Below, in pieces: positions 10,301 to 18,100 of a stretch of DNA of 64,000 bases. The stretch covers positions 1,368,546-1,432,545 of the forward strand of contig NZ_CP032157.1 in NCBI RefSeq assembly GCF_003555545.1, written 5' to 3'. This DNA is from Paraflavitalea soli. Its GTDB lineage: Bacteria; Bacteroidota; Bacteroidia; Chitinophagales; Chitinophagaceae. Each line of letters begins with the position of its first letter. Positions within the stretch are counted from its first letter, which is position 1. Below the pieces are notes generated by a model. That model was not told where the DNA came from. It did not search any database and saw only the letters and a program-made list of their open reading frames with translations. A program made the translations under genes and the position numbers.

Positions 10301-11338
10301 GATGTACTGGTAGGAAATGATGGAGTGAACTGGACCAACGCTGCTACCGGAAGGGTAAGCAGTGGTACTTCGCTGAACCTGGAAACTTTTACGTTTGCCG
10401 CTCAAACCGGTAAATATGTACGGATAGTAGGGCATGGTAACAGTGTGAACCTGTGGAACAGCTATTCGGAAGTGAAAGTGCAAACGAGCCAGGGCAGTCA
10501 GCAGTTTACCTTAGCGCCATTACATGATGCTTATGTACGCAATGGTACATCTGCCGATATTACGCATGGCAGTACCGATGCGGCGATCCTGATCTCCAAG
10601 CTCAACTCCAACCCGGCTGCGGGTAATGACCGGCAAACTTACCTGCGCTTTGACGCCAGTGGAGCCACGGGTACAATTACTTCGGCCATACTGCGGGTAT
10701 ATGGCAAACTGGATGATAACCGCAATACCAATGTACCGGTGAATGCTCATGCGGTATCCAATACTACCTGGACGGAATCGGCTATTACCTGGAACAATAA
10801 GCCTGCTACCGGCGCCTCCCAGGGCAGTGCTACGGTAACAGATTCTATTGGCCGTTATTATACCTGGGATGTTACATCCTATGTGCAGGCTGAAAGAGCA
10901 GCTGGCCGAAACAATATATCGCTGGCTTTATTGGCTACGGTCGCTACCAATCCGCGCATTACCTGGAATTCGAAAGAAACAGGCAGCAATCCACCACAAC
11001 TGGTGATCACAGCGGGAACGCAACTCACGGCGGGTCCATCTTCCCGGATGACGCAACTGTTGGGTGAGGACAACACTGCTATGGGTATGACGCTTAACAG
11101 TTATCCCAACCCATTTGGTGACAACAATACGATCACCTTCTCGCTGGAGAAGAGTGGTTATACCACATTGAGTGTATTTGACCTGCAAGGCAGGCAGGTG
11201 GCTATGCTGGTACAGGGCCGCTTACAGGCGGGTGGCCACCGTACAAGGTTCGTGGCTGGTAAACTGGCGGCCGGGGTGTACGTATTGAAACTGGTACAGG
11301 ATGGAAAAGTAGTAACGAAGAAGTTACTGAAAGAGTAA
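7346..11338 (+). CDS. Secreted PQQ-type sugar (sorbosone) dehydrogenase with two CBM96-like domains and T9SS tail
   Basis: The 1330-residue protein has a signal peptide (about 1-29) and a GSDH beta-propeller (about 30-370) with family motifs 'RGLIGVAVDPNFASN', 'GGGLVFGNDGKLYVSIGEN' and 'WAYGLRNPF'. Members oxidise aldoses using PQQ; related AA12 enzymes can feed electrons to polysaccharide oxygenases. There follow an Ig domain (378-460), a PKD-like stretch with a His-rich 'FHHATHIHPG' (465-575), a first CBM96-like domain (652-825), an Ig-like domain (831-915), F5/8C (920-1050), a second CBM96-like domain (1052-1225) and a T9SS domain (about 1250-1330). The last three modules are close copies of those in the neighbouring genes; the first CBM96-like domain is more divergent. 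Substrate and cofactor use are inferred from family only. Confidence 0.87.
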   Translation: MKKNNCLTKAWQLLLYSCLFLFLLQPARGQTLPTNFQRVLVTGSITGPTAMAFTPDGRVLVCQQNGQLRVVKNGSLLTTPAITLSVNTSGERGLIGVAVDPNFASNQYIYLYYTHTSGPHNRLSRFTMTGDVAGSELALLDFPTLSGIYHNGGGLVFGNDGKLYVSIGENQVGSNAQNLDTYLGKLLRINSDGTAPAGNPFTGNAVRSRIWAYGLRNPFTLASDPVSGKIFVNDVGNATWEEINDATTGGKNFGWPDKEGMCTSGCTGYTNPIYVYATNRTDPPPNGQGCAINGGTFFNGGISNWPATYGGKYFFLDYCGSWIDYINPTSPSRVSFATGLSGGNVYMKQGTDGNLYYLRRDNSSLYRIVYTGNQAPTITTQPQNTSVVIGGTATFTVAATGSPAPTYQWRKGTTNISGATGTTYSITNVQPSHAGQYNVVVTNSSGTVTSSNATLTVTQPNTLPVATINSPTNGVLFRSGDVISFSGAGTDAEDGTLTGSTFEWWVDFHHATHIHPGPQLTDGVSSGSFVADLSDHNETNVWYRIYLAVQDSQGGRDTSYVEVFPVTSQLTLQTQPAGLLVRLDAVPFTAPYTTEAVSGASRPIVAISPQTLNGVTYIFDHWSQGGAAAQNIVITDNDITYTAHYRVAPTPINFTAQQDAYVRDGTNAGITHGTTDSTLLITKLSPSGQLNNARESYLLFDLTPVNGNVSAVTLKVYGKVDLTTVPSVLVGAYSVANTTWTENTLTWNNKPATSATELSSATVTNSAYAYINWDVTNYVRSELLAGRKKISLALKSMIAHDPRIFWNSSEFGSNPPQLSVIVDGAASNVPPTVSVTSPANNTSFTAPASITINATAADSDGTVTGVEFFNGTTSLGVDNVAPYSIVWNNVPVGAYTITAKATDDSSAVTTSAPVNISVNAAPSCTPVTASADDGNVPANVLDNDLNTRWSANGDGQWIQLCLNDTFTITGVQIAFYSGNTRTSTFDVLVGNDGVNWTNAATGRVSSGTSLNLETFTFAAQTGKYVRIVGHGNSVNLWNSYSEVKVQTSQGSQQFTLAPLHDAYVRNGTSADITHGSTDAAILISKLNSNPAAGNDRQTYLRFDASGATGTITSAILRVYGKLDDNRNTNVPVNAHAVSNTTWTESAITWNNKPATGASQGSATVTDSIGRYYTWDVTSYVQAERAAGRNNISLALLATVATNPRITWNSKETGSNPPQLVITAGTQLTAGPSSRMTQLLGEDNTAMGMTLNSYPNPFGDNNTITFSLEKSGYTTLSVFDLQGRQVAMLVQGRLQAGGHRTRFVAGKLAAGVYVLKLVQDGKVVTKKLLKE

Positions 11339-11347
11339 GTATTCCTG

Positions 11348-11427
11348 CACTAAGAGGTGACACCTTCGGTTGTCAGAGGTGACACCTTTCGTCTGCTACG
11401 CAAGCGAAAAGGTGTCACCTCTTAGTG
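11348..11427. repeat. Nested palindromes: 19-bp outer arms around a 48-bp AGGTGACACCT element
   Basis: The arms CACTAAGAGGTGACACCTT (11348-11366) and AAGGTGTCACCTCTTAGTG (11409-11427) are perfect inverted repeats. Inside, 11375-11422 is a 48-bp element beginning AGAGGTGACACCTTTCG and ending AAAGGTGTCACCTCT. The same 48-bp element recurs in opposite orientation at 14185-14232, on the other side of the next gene. Confidence 0.9.
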
Positions 11428-11463
11428 CTTATGTTTTTTCTTTTAACCATCAATATATCAACT

Positions 11464-14121
11464 ATGAGTAAAAATTCTATTTATGCTTCTTTAATTGGAA
11501 AAGCAGAATGCCTGAAGGCGGGCTTGCTGCTTTTATTCTTTTCCGTGGCAGGTGTATTATCTTCCCGGGCAGCTACTGTTACGGTCACTTCCTTATCGGC
11601 GCTGCAGACGGCCATTAATAATGCTGCGCCGGGCGATATCATTATCCTTGCCAATGGGGTGTATACGGCTTCTACGGATATCACCATCGATAAGCAGGGT
11701 ACAGCTGCGCAGCCAATCACCATTAAAGCGGCCTCCATAGGCGGCGCCGAAGTGAAAGGCACGGCTGGCTTTAATATTGTAAGTCCTGCGAAGTACATCA
11801 TTATACAGGGATTTAAATTTACGCACAATGCTTCGCAGGCTACCATGGCCAGCGGTACCAGCTTTTGCCGGTGGACGCGGAATATTTTTGAAACACCGGG
11901 AGCAGGGGAGAACTTATTGCTGAATGGCAATGACCATGAAGTGGACTATAATACGTTCCAACACAAGAATGCGCTTGGCCGCTTTATTGCTGTGCGTGGC
12001 TCGGGCAGCCAGATCGCCCAACGATTGTATATCCACCACAATTATTTTTTTGATCAACAACCACAAACGGGCAATGGCGCGGAAACGGTACAATTTGGCC
12101 TGAGTGGTTACAGTCTTTCTTCCAGCAACAGTATCATGGAGTACAACCTGTTTGAAGAATGCCAGGGTGAAAATGAAATGATCTCCATTAAGTCATCGGC
12201 TGTTACGGTTCGCTACAATACGATCCGTGATTGTGGTGCCCAGTTTACCTTACGCCATGGCAATTTCTGTGTGGTGTATGGCAACTACTTTATCAATACG
12301 CCGGGTATCCGCATTTTTGGAGATGACCATAAGATATTCAGCAACCATTTTGAGAATTGCAATCCGGCCATCAATATCGGTAATGGGGATGGGGAGGTAG
12401 CGGATGGCGACCCGTTGACGGCGCATGACCGGCCGGACCGGGTATTGATCGCTTACAATACGCTGGTCAATAATACGGCCAATATCACGCAGAGCGGCCG
12501 CACCAATGGCCTGGGGGCTACTGCTATTACGGTGGCCAACAATATTGTACAAGGTGGGGGAGCCGCTGCTTCCATTGCAGGACCTTATACGGGGGCTGTA
12601 TGGAGCGGTAATATGATCTATAATACGAATGGGGCAGGTTCTATGCCGGCGGCGGGTTATACTACTGCCAACCCCTTACTGGCCAGGGACGCTACCGGTA
12701 CTTTTCACCTGCAGCCGGGCAGTCCGGCCATTAATGCCGGTACGGGTTCTTATCCCTCGGTAACCTTTGATATGGATGGACAGGCGCGTACTTCACCGCT
12801 GGATAAGGGGGCTGATGAAGTATCGGGTGCTGCCGTTACTGCGCAGATCCTTACTACTGCCATGGTAGGATACAATGGCAATTATACACCACCTGCACCC
12901 AGCTGTGAACCGGTGAGCGCCAGTGCCGACGATGGTAATGTGCCCGCCAATGTGCTGGACAATGACCTCAATACGCGCTGGTCGGCCAATGGTGATGGCC
13001 AGTGGATACAGTTTTGCCTGGGCGATACGCTTTCCGTTACAGGGGTGCAGATCGCTTTCTACAGTGGCAATACCCGCACTTCCACTTTTGATGTGCTGAC
13101 AGGCAATGACGGCACCAACTGGACAACTGCCAGCGCCGGCCGTGTAAGCAGTGGTACTTCGGTAAACCTGGAAACATTTTCCTTTACACCGCGGAATGCA
13201 AAATATGTACGGATTGTAGGGCATGGCAACAGTGTAAACCTGTGGAACAGCTATTCGGAAGTTAAGATACAAACACAAACAGGAGGCGGAGGTACTACTA
13301 CGCTGACACCAACGCATGATGCTTATGTACGTAATGGTACGAATGCAGGGGTGACGCATGGCACTACCGATCCTGGTATACTGCTCACCAAACTCAATGC
13401 TACGGCCTCTGCCGGTAATGACCGGCATACCTACCTGCAGTTTGATGCCAGCAGTGTGAGCGGCACGATCAGCTCGGTAACGCTGCGGCTGTATGGCGGA
13501 CTGGATGATAACCGCGATAACAATATACCGGTGAATGTGTATGCGGTGAGCAATACTACCTGGACGGAATCGACCATTACCTGGAACAACAAGCCTGCTA
13601 CGGGCGATTCGCTGAAGCGGGTGGTGGTGACAGATTCAATCAAGCGGTATTATACCTGGGACCTTACTGCTTATGTGCAGGCTGAAAAAGCAGCAGGCAG
13701 GAATATCATTTCGCTGGCTTTATTGGCCAGGATCGCCACGGATCCACGCATTGCCTGGAATTCGAAGGAAACGGGCAGCAATCCGCCTCAGCTGGTGATC
13801 ACTACTTCTTCGGGGGCAAGAACTGTCTCTACGGTGAGCAGCCCTGCTGTAAAGAAAGAAGTGTTGCTCAAATCATTCAGCACCTATCCCAATCCATTTG
13901 GCAGAACGAATACCATCAGCTTTACTGTTGAAAAAGCCGGACATACCAACCTGGCGGTATATGACATCAGCGGCAGGCTGGTGAAGGTATTGGTGAATGC
14001 TCGCCTGGCTGCCGGTCATTATCGTCGAGACTTTGATGGAACGGGTGCTCCGGCAGGAATATATGTAGTGAAACTGGTACAAGGAGGTAAGACAGTAATA
14101 CAAAAAATAGTGAAGGAGTAA
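11464..14121 (+). CDS. Secreted PL6 (alginate lyase / chondroitinase B family) lyase with F5/8C, CBM96-like and T9SS domains
   Basis: The 885-residue protein has a signal peptide (about 1-35) and a PL6 right-handed beta-helix (about 37-420). Family motifs are 'NGNDHEVDYNTFQHKN', 'IHHNYFFDQQPQTGNGAE', 'EYNLFEECQGENEMISIKSS' and 'TLRHGN'. Lys243 and Arg264 lie 21 residues apart, the same spacing as the catalytic Lys250/Arg271 pair of chondroitinase B, and acidic residues for calcium precede the Lys. PL6 enzymes cleave alginate or dermatan-type chains by beta-elimination. The tail is F5/8C (480-610), CBM96-like (615-790) and T9SS (about 805-885). I chose ATG 11464 because it begins the signal peptide; earlier GTG/ATG starts would overlap the upstream palindrome. 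Confidence 0.93.
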   Translation: MSKNSIYASLIGKAECLKAGLLLLFFSVAGVLSSRAATVTVTSLSALQTAINNAAPGDIIILANGVYTASTDITIDKQGTAAQPITIKAASIGGAEVKGTAGFNIVSPAKYIIIQGFKFTHNASQATMASGTSFCRWTRNIFETPGAGENLLLNGNDHEVDYNTFQHKNALGRFIAVRGSGSQIAQRLYIHHNYFFDQQPQTGNGAETVQFGLSGYSLSSSNSIMEYNLFEECQGENEMISIKSSAVTVRYNTIRDCGAQFTLRHGNFCVVYGNYFINTPGIRIFGDDHKIFSNHFENCNPAINIGNGDGEVADGDPLTAHDRPDRVLIAYNTLVNNTANITQSGRTNGLGATAITVANNIVQGGGAAASIAGPYTGAVWSGNMIYNTNGAGSMPAAGYTTANPLLARDATGTFHLQPGSPAINAGTGSYPSVTFDMDGQARTSPLDKGADEVSGAAVTAQILTTAMVGYNGNYTPPAPSCEPVSASADDGNVPANVLDNDLNTRWSANGDGQWIQFCLGDTLSVTGVQIAFYSGNTRTSTFDVLTGNDGTNWTTASAGRVSSGTSVNLETFSFTPRNAKYVRIVGHGNSVNLWNSYSEVKIQTQTGGGGTTTLTPTHDAYVRNGTNAGVTHGTTDPGILLTKLNATASAGNDRHTYLQFDASSVSGTISSVTLRLYGGLDDNRDNNIPVNVYAVSNTTWTESTITWNNKPATGDSLKRVVVTDSIKRYYTWDLTAYVQAEKAAGRNIISLALLARIATDPRIAWNSKETGSNPPQLVITTSSGARTVSTVSSPAVKKEVLLKSFSTYPNPFGRTNTISFTVEKAGHTNLAVYDISGRLVKVLVNARLAAGHYRRDFDGTGAPAGIYVVKLVQGGKTVIQKIVKE

Positions 14122-14160
14122 CGAGGCAACGAGGCAACAGGGCAGCGAGGCAACGAGTTG
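14121..14160. repeat. Octamer tandem repeat (ACGAGGCA x5)
   Basis: Five 8-base units (ACGAGGCA, ACGAGGCA, ACAGGGCA, GCGAGGCA, ACGAGTTG) start on the last base of the stop codon of the PL6 gene. Confidence 0.85.
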
Positions 14161-14184
14161 GGCTTTGATAGGCTCTCATGGATC

Positions 14185-14232
14185 AGAGGTGACACCTTTA
14201 CCCTTGCGTAGCAGACGAAAGGTGTCACCTCT
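14185..14232. repeat. 48-bp AGGTGACACCT palindrome, inverted copy
   Basis: AGAGGTGACACCTTT and AAAGGTGTCACCTCT flank a core containing TTGCGTAGCAGACGA. The reverse complement matches 11375-11422 except for a few loop bases, so the two copies bracket the PL6 gene as inverted repeats. Confidence 0.92.
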
Positions 14233-14290
14233 CTTTGTACTCCATTAAACCTTTTGACATAATCAACCTTTCATCATTAAATGAATCCTC

Positions 14291-16552
14291 ATGAAAAAAA
14301 GTATCTATCGTTTTTTGCAGGTGGTGAGCCTGGTATGGCTTAGCCTGCTGATGGCCCCGCACAGCAGGGCACAAACACCGGTGGCCAAAAATGGCCAGTT
14401 GAAAGTGATCGGACTGAAGCTTTGCAACCAGTATGGCAATCCCATCCAATTGCGGGGCATGAGTACGCATGGCCTTCAATGGTATGGATGGGGGAGTTGC
14501 TTAACAGAAGCTTCCCTGGATGCGCTGGCGAATGACTGGGGCTCTGATATTTTGCGCATATCGCTCTATGTGCAGGAGGGCGGCTATGACACGGATCCTG
14601 CAGGTTATACGGCCCAGGTGAGCCGCCTGATCGATGAAGCCACTGAACGCGGTATGTATGCGCTGGTGGATTGGCACCAGCTGGATCCGGGTGATCCCAA
14701 CGTGAACCTGGCCAAGGCCAAGACCTTCTTTACGGCTATTGCCAATGCGCATAAGGACAAAGTAAATATCATTTACGATGTATGCAATGAACCCAATGGG
14801 GTGACCTGGGCGAGGATCAAGACGTATGCAGACCAGATCATCCCGGTGATCCGGGCTATCGACGCGGATGCGCCCATCCTGGTGGGTACGCATGGCTGGG
14901 GTTCTTTTGGTATATCAGATGGCCGCTCGGCCCAGGATATTGTGAGCAATCCGTTGACCTTTTCCAATATCATGTATACGTTCCATTTCTATGCGGCTTC
15001 GCATGGACAGGAATACCTGGATGAGCTGGACTGGGGTTCTGACAGGCTGCCGGTATTCGTTACGGAGTTTGGTACGCAAACGGCTTCGGGTGATGGCACC
15101 AACAATTTTACCAGGAGCCAGCAATACCTGGACCTGATGCGTACGAAGAAGATCAGCTGGACTAACTGGAACTACTCAGATGATTTCAGGAGTGGTGCGG
15201 TATGGAAGACGGGTACCTGCCCGGCTGGTCCCTGGACGGTAGCCAACCTTAAACCTGCCGGTGTATGGATCAGGGAACGTATGCTGAGCCCGGCAGATGA
15301 TTTTCCCGGCGGTGTTGTTACACCTACCTGTGATCCTGTAATAGCCAGTGGTGATGATGGAAATGTACCAGCCAATGTACTGGACAATAATTTAAGCACG
15401 CGGTGGTCGGCCAGTGGCAATGGACAGTGGATACAGTTTTGCCTGAGTGATACGGTATCGGTAACGGGCGTACAAATTGCTTTCTACAGTGGCAATACGC
15501 GCACATCTTCTTTTGATGTACTGGTAGGTAATGATGGTGTTAACTGGACTACGGCTTCTGCCGGCCGTGTGAGCAGCGGCACTTCGCTCAACCTGGAAAC
15601 CTTCACCTTTACGCCACGCGATGCCAAATATGTGCGCATTGTAGGGCATGGGAACAGTGTGAACCTGTGGAACAGTTATACAGAAGTGAAGATACAAACA
15701 GGTAGTACTGGGGGTGGTCAGCAATTAACGCTCGCCCCGCAACACGATGCCTATGTACGTAATGGCACGTATGCTGCAGTTACACATGGCACCACTGATC
15801 CGGCCATCCTGATCTCGAAGCTCAATTCCAACCCGGCCACCGGCAATGACAGGCATACTTACCTGCGCTTTGATGCCAGTGGAGCCACCGGTACGGTTAC
15901 TTCGGCCATTCTGCGGGTATATGGTAAGCTGGACGATAACCGCAACAGTAATATACCGGTCAATGTTCATGCAGTATCGAATACTACGTGGACAGAATCG
16001 ACTATTACCTGGAATAATAAACCGGCTACGGGAGCTTCGCTGGGCAGTGCTACGGTAACGGACTCTATTGGCCGTTATTATACCTGGGATATTACGGCTT
16101 ATGTACAGGCTGAAAAAGCAGCAGGCCGCAATACTATTTCGCTGGCTTTACTGAGTACGATTGCTACCAATCCGCGTATTACGTGGAATTCCAAAGAAAC
16201 GGGCAGCAATGGACCTCAGCTGGTGGTTACCACCACGCAGGCCCTGAACGCGGGCATTGTTCAGAACGGTAAGGCGGGAGAAGACGAGGTTGCCGGAAAA
16301 GTAACCCTGCTTAGTTTCCCCAACCCTTTTAAAGAAAGCAATACCATTCAGTTTACCCTGCAAAAGGCTGGATTTGCCAACCTGTCGGTGTATGATATGA
16401 CAGGCAAGCAGGTAGCTGTATTGGTCAATGGAAATTTACCCGCAGGGCAGCACCGGGCTGTATTTAAGCCGGCAGGTACTGCGCCAGGTATTTATACGAT
16501 CCGGCTCATGTACGACCGAAAGGTGGTCACGCAAAAGCTGGTGAGGGAGTAG
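14291..16552 (+). CDS. Secreted GH5 family glycoside hydrolase with F5/8C, CBM96-like and T9SS domains
   Basis: The 753-residue protein has a signal peptide (1-27) and a GH5 TIM barrel (about 30-325). The acid/base is Glu167 in 'DVCNEPNG' and the nucleophile is Glu259 in 'VTEFGTQ'; 'RGMSTHGLQWYGW' and 'DWHQLDPGDPN' are also typical of GH5 cellulases (subfamily 2-like). The family hydrolyses beta-1,4-glucans and related chains. The tail is F5/8C (338-468), CBM96-like (473-650) and a T9SS sorting domain ending 'QKLVRE'. It is the last of four secreted proteins sharing the tail. A cellulase-type enzyme beside uronate lyases suggests a mixed polymer such as a glucuronic-acid-containing exopolysaccharide, though this is inference. 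Confidence 0.93.
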   Translation: MKKSIYRFLQVVSLVWLSLLMAPHSRAQTPVAKNGQLKVIGLKLCNQYGNPIQLRGMSTHGLQWYGWGSCLTEASLDALANDWGSDILRISLYVQEGGYDTDPAGYTAQVSRLIDEATERGMYALVDWHQLDPGDPNVNLAKAKTFFTAIANAHKDKVNIIYDVCNEPNGVTWARIKTYADQIIPVIRAIDADAPILVGTHGWGSFGISDGRSAQDIVSNPLTFSNIMYTFHFYAASHGQEYLDELDWGSDRLPVFVTEFGTQTASGDGTNNFTRSQQYLDLMRTKKISWTNWNYSDDFRSGAVWKTGTCPAGPWTVANLKPAGVWIRERMLSPADDFPGGVVTPTCDPVIASGDDGNVPANVLDNNLSTRWSASGNGQWIQFCLSDTVSVTGVQIAFYSGNTRTSSFDVLVGNDGVNWTTASAGRVSSGTSLNLETFTFTPRDAKYVRIVGHGNSVNLWNSYTEVKIQTGSTGGGQQLTLAPQHDAYVRNGTYAAVTHGTTDPAILISKLNSNPATGNDRHTYLRFDASGATGTVTSAILRVYGKLDDNRNSNIPVNVHAVSNTTWTESTITWNNKPATGASLGSATVTDSIGRYYTWDITAYVQAEKAAGRNTISLALLSTIATNPRITWNSKETGSNGPQLVVTTTQALNAGIVQNGKAGEDEVAGKVTLLSFPNPFKESNTIQFTLQKAGFANLSVYDMTGKQVAVLVNGNLPAGQHRAVFKPAGTAPGIYTIRLMYDRKVVTQKLVRE

Positions 16553-16580
16553 GCGTTCTTATTTTCATATAGCAATTAAC

Positions 16581-16606
16581 AAGCCGGGTACGTCTGTACC
16601 TGGCTT
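16581..16606 (+). terminator. Rho-independent terminator candidate after the GH5 gene
   Basis: AAGCC-G-GGTAC pairs with GTACC-T-GGCTT across a 4-base loop (one G/U wobble), followed by TTGTTTT. It lies 28 bases after the GH5 stop. Confidence 0.7.
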
Positions 16607-16618
16607 CGTTGTTTTGGC

Positions 16619-16626
16619 TATCTTTG
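16619..16626 (+). promoter_or_regulatory. Promoter -7 box for the FKBP gene (TATCTTTG)
   Basis: TATCTTTG fits TAnnTTTG exactly and sits 16 bases before the ATG at 16643, giving a very short leader. No clear TTTG -33 box is present; the upstream terminator hairpin occupies that region. Confidence 0.6.
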
Positions 16627-16642
16627 CCGAAAATATACCATT

Positions 16643-17077
16643 ATGGGAATTGCAGATAAATTGTTCCAGATGAAGAATGAAAAGGCCGCCGCTAACCTGA
16701 AAGCGGGGGAAGAATTTTTGGCAGCCAACAAGCAAAAGCCAGGTATTGTAAGTCTGCCCAGCGGACTGCAATATGAGATCATCACGGAAGGCACGGGGGC
16801 CAAGCCAACTGCCTCCAATAAAGTGACCTGCCATTACCATGGTACGCTGATCGATGGTACGGTATTCGACAGCTCGGTAAAGCGTGGTCAACCTGCTACT
16901 TTCCCGCTGAACCAGGTGATCAAGGGCTGGACAGAAGGGGTGCAATTAATGCCCCTGGGCAGCAAATGGCGTTTTTTCCTTCCTGCTAACCTGGCGTATG
17001 GCGACAGGCAGGTAGGTACACATATCGGTCCCAATAGCGCCCTTGTTTTTGAAGTAGAACTGCTGGGTATTTCTTAA
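16643..17077 (+). CDS. FKBP-type peptidyl-prolyl cis-trans isomerase
   Basis: The 144-residue protein has a helical N-terminal segment (1-45, 'KAAANLKAGEEFLAANK') like the dimerisation arm of FkpA/Mip proteins, followed by an FKBP domain (about 50-143). Typical positions are visible: 'VTCHYHGTLIDGTVFDSS', 'VIKGWTEGVQLMPLGSKWRFFLP', 'LAYG' and 'LVFEVELLGI'. It speeds proline isomerisation during protein folding. No signal peptide is seen, so the cytoplasm is the expected place, unlike periplasmic FkpA. It forms its own transcription unit between a -7 box and a perfect terminator hairpin. Confidence 0.95.
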   Translation: MGIADKLFQMKNEKAAANLKAGEEFLAANKQKPGIVSLPSGLQYEIITEGTGAKPTASNKVTCHYHGTLIDGTVFDSSVKRGQPATFPLNQVIKGWTEGVQLMPLGSKWRFFLPANLAYGDRQVGTHIGPNSALVFEVELLGIS

Positions 17078-17114
17078 GCTTTATCTCCGGATCATAAAAT
17101 AGCTATTCAACGAG

Positions 17115-17145
17115 TCGCATAAGTTCTTATGCGATTTGTTGTTTT
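17115..17145 (+). terminator. Rho-independent terminator of the FKBP gene
   Basis: A perfect 9-bp stem TCGCATAAG / CTTATGCGA with a TT loop (17115-17134) is followed by TTTGTTGTTTT. It lies 38 bases after the FKBP stop and ahead of the regulator gene. Confidence 0.85.
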
Positions 17146-17183
17146 AGGTAACTATTCACCAGTTAATCAACAGCTACTTACTT

Positions 17184-17765
17184 ATGTTTGATCAAATAGA
17201 TGCATCGGTGGCTAAATATGTGCAGCTGACTGAAGTAGAAAAGGAAATATTCCATGGTTTGCTGAAGCATAAGAAAGTAAAGAAGAAACAGTTCCTATTG
17301 CAGGAAGGGGAGGTATGTGCTTTTGAAAACTTTATTATTAAAGGTTGTATCCGGCTTTATTTTATTGACAAGGAGGGCGTGGAAACCATTCTTTATTTCG
17401 CTGTGGAGAACTGGTGGGTGAGTGATCTGGCCAGCTTTATGGATCAGACGCCTTCGAATCAGTTTATAGAAACGCTGGAGGATTGTGAGCTGTTACAGCT
17501 TGATTACCGCTCCAAGAATGAGCTGCTGGAAAAGGTGCCTAAAATGGAAAAGTATTATCGCATACTCTTACAACGTTCAATGGGTGTGCTGCAACAGCGA
17601 TTCTATGCCAATGTTTCTCAAACAGCGGAGGAGCGCTACCTGGCCTTCCTGGAAAAATACCCGCAAGTGGTGCAGCGGGTTCCGCAGCACCAGATTGCAC
17701 GGTATATTGGTGTATCCCCGGAATTTCTTAGTAAAGTGAAAAGTACTTTGTATAAGAAGCACTGA
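17184..17765 (+). CDS. Crp/Fnr family transcriptional regulator
   Basis: The 193-residue protein has an N-terminal cyclic-nucleotide-binding-like beta-roll (about 20-125, 'FLLQEGEVCAFENFIIKGCIRLYFIDKEG') and a C-terminal HTH (about 150-190, 'VPQHQIARYIGVSPEFLSKVKS'). The phosphate-binding cassette of true CAP (with the key Arg and Ser) is not evident, so the effector is probably not cAMP. Similar Bacteroidota regulators often lie beside genes for pirin, nitroreductase and short-chain dehydrogenases. Here the convergent nitroreductase gene and the pirin gene further on carry an identical upstream motif, which makes them candidate targets. Confidence 0.93.
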   Translation: MFDQIDASVAKYVQLTEVEKEIFHGLLKHKKVKKKQFLLQEGEVCAFENFIIKGCIRLYFIDKEGVETILYFAVENWWVSDLASFMDQTPSNQFIETLEDCELLQLDYRSKNELLEKVPKMEKYYRILLQRSMGVLQQRFYANVSQTAEERYLAFLEKYPQVVQRVPQHQIARYIGVSPEFLSKVKSTLYKKH

Positions 17766-17771
17766 CAGGCA

Positions 17772-18089
17772 CTATGCCTTCTGTGGCGCCAGCGCCGCCA
17801 ATATCTCATTCTCCAATAAGCCGCTGCCTCCACCATAATGCCGGATCACAATGATTGCGGGGTCTATTTGCTGCAATGCTTCCTTTAATATATTTTCTTC
17901 TTCGGTATTAATGCCGGCACATAACAAAGCCAGGTCAAATGATGCTTTGCGGGCGGTTGCTATAGCTTCTTCGTTGGTAAGGACAGCTGTACCAGTCCAT
18001 TTACCCGGCACATTGATGAGCCTTTGCATTACCTGCATGATCTCTGCATTGCGGCCAATGGCCAGGATATTGAGTAATTTCTTTTCCAT
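17772..18089 (-). CDS. Receiver-like protein lacking the phospho-acceptor Asp
   Basis: The 105-residue product resembles a degenerate response-regulator receiver: strand 1 'LLNILAIGRN', and strand 3 'FDLALLCAGI', where the phosphorylated Asp of true receivers is Cys. 'PAIIVIRHYGGGSGLL' near the end has a conserved-looking Gly-rich turn. With no output domain it may act as a protein-binding module. The gene starts 11 bases after the nitroreductase stop on the same strand and is probably cotranscribed with it. Its ATG is complementary to 18087-18089. Function is otherwise unknown. Confidence 0.75.
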   Translation of the reverse strand: MEKKLLNILAIGRNAEIMQVMQRLINVPGKWTGTAVLTNEEAIATARKASFDLALLCAGINTEEENILKEALQQIDPAIIVIRHYGGGSGLLENEILAALAPQKA

Positions 18090-18100
18090 ACCAGCACTGT

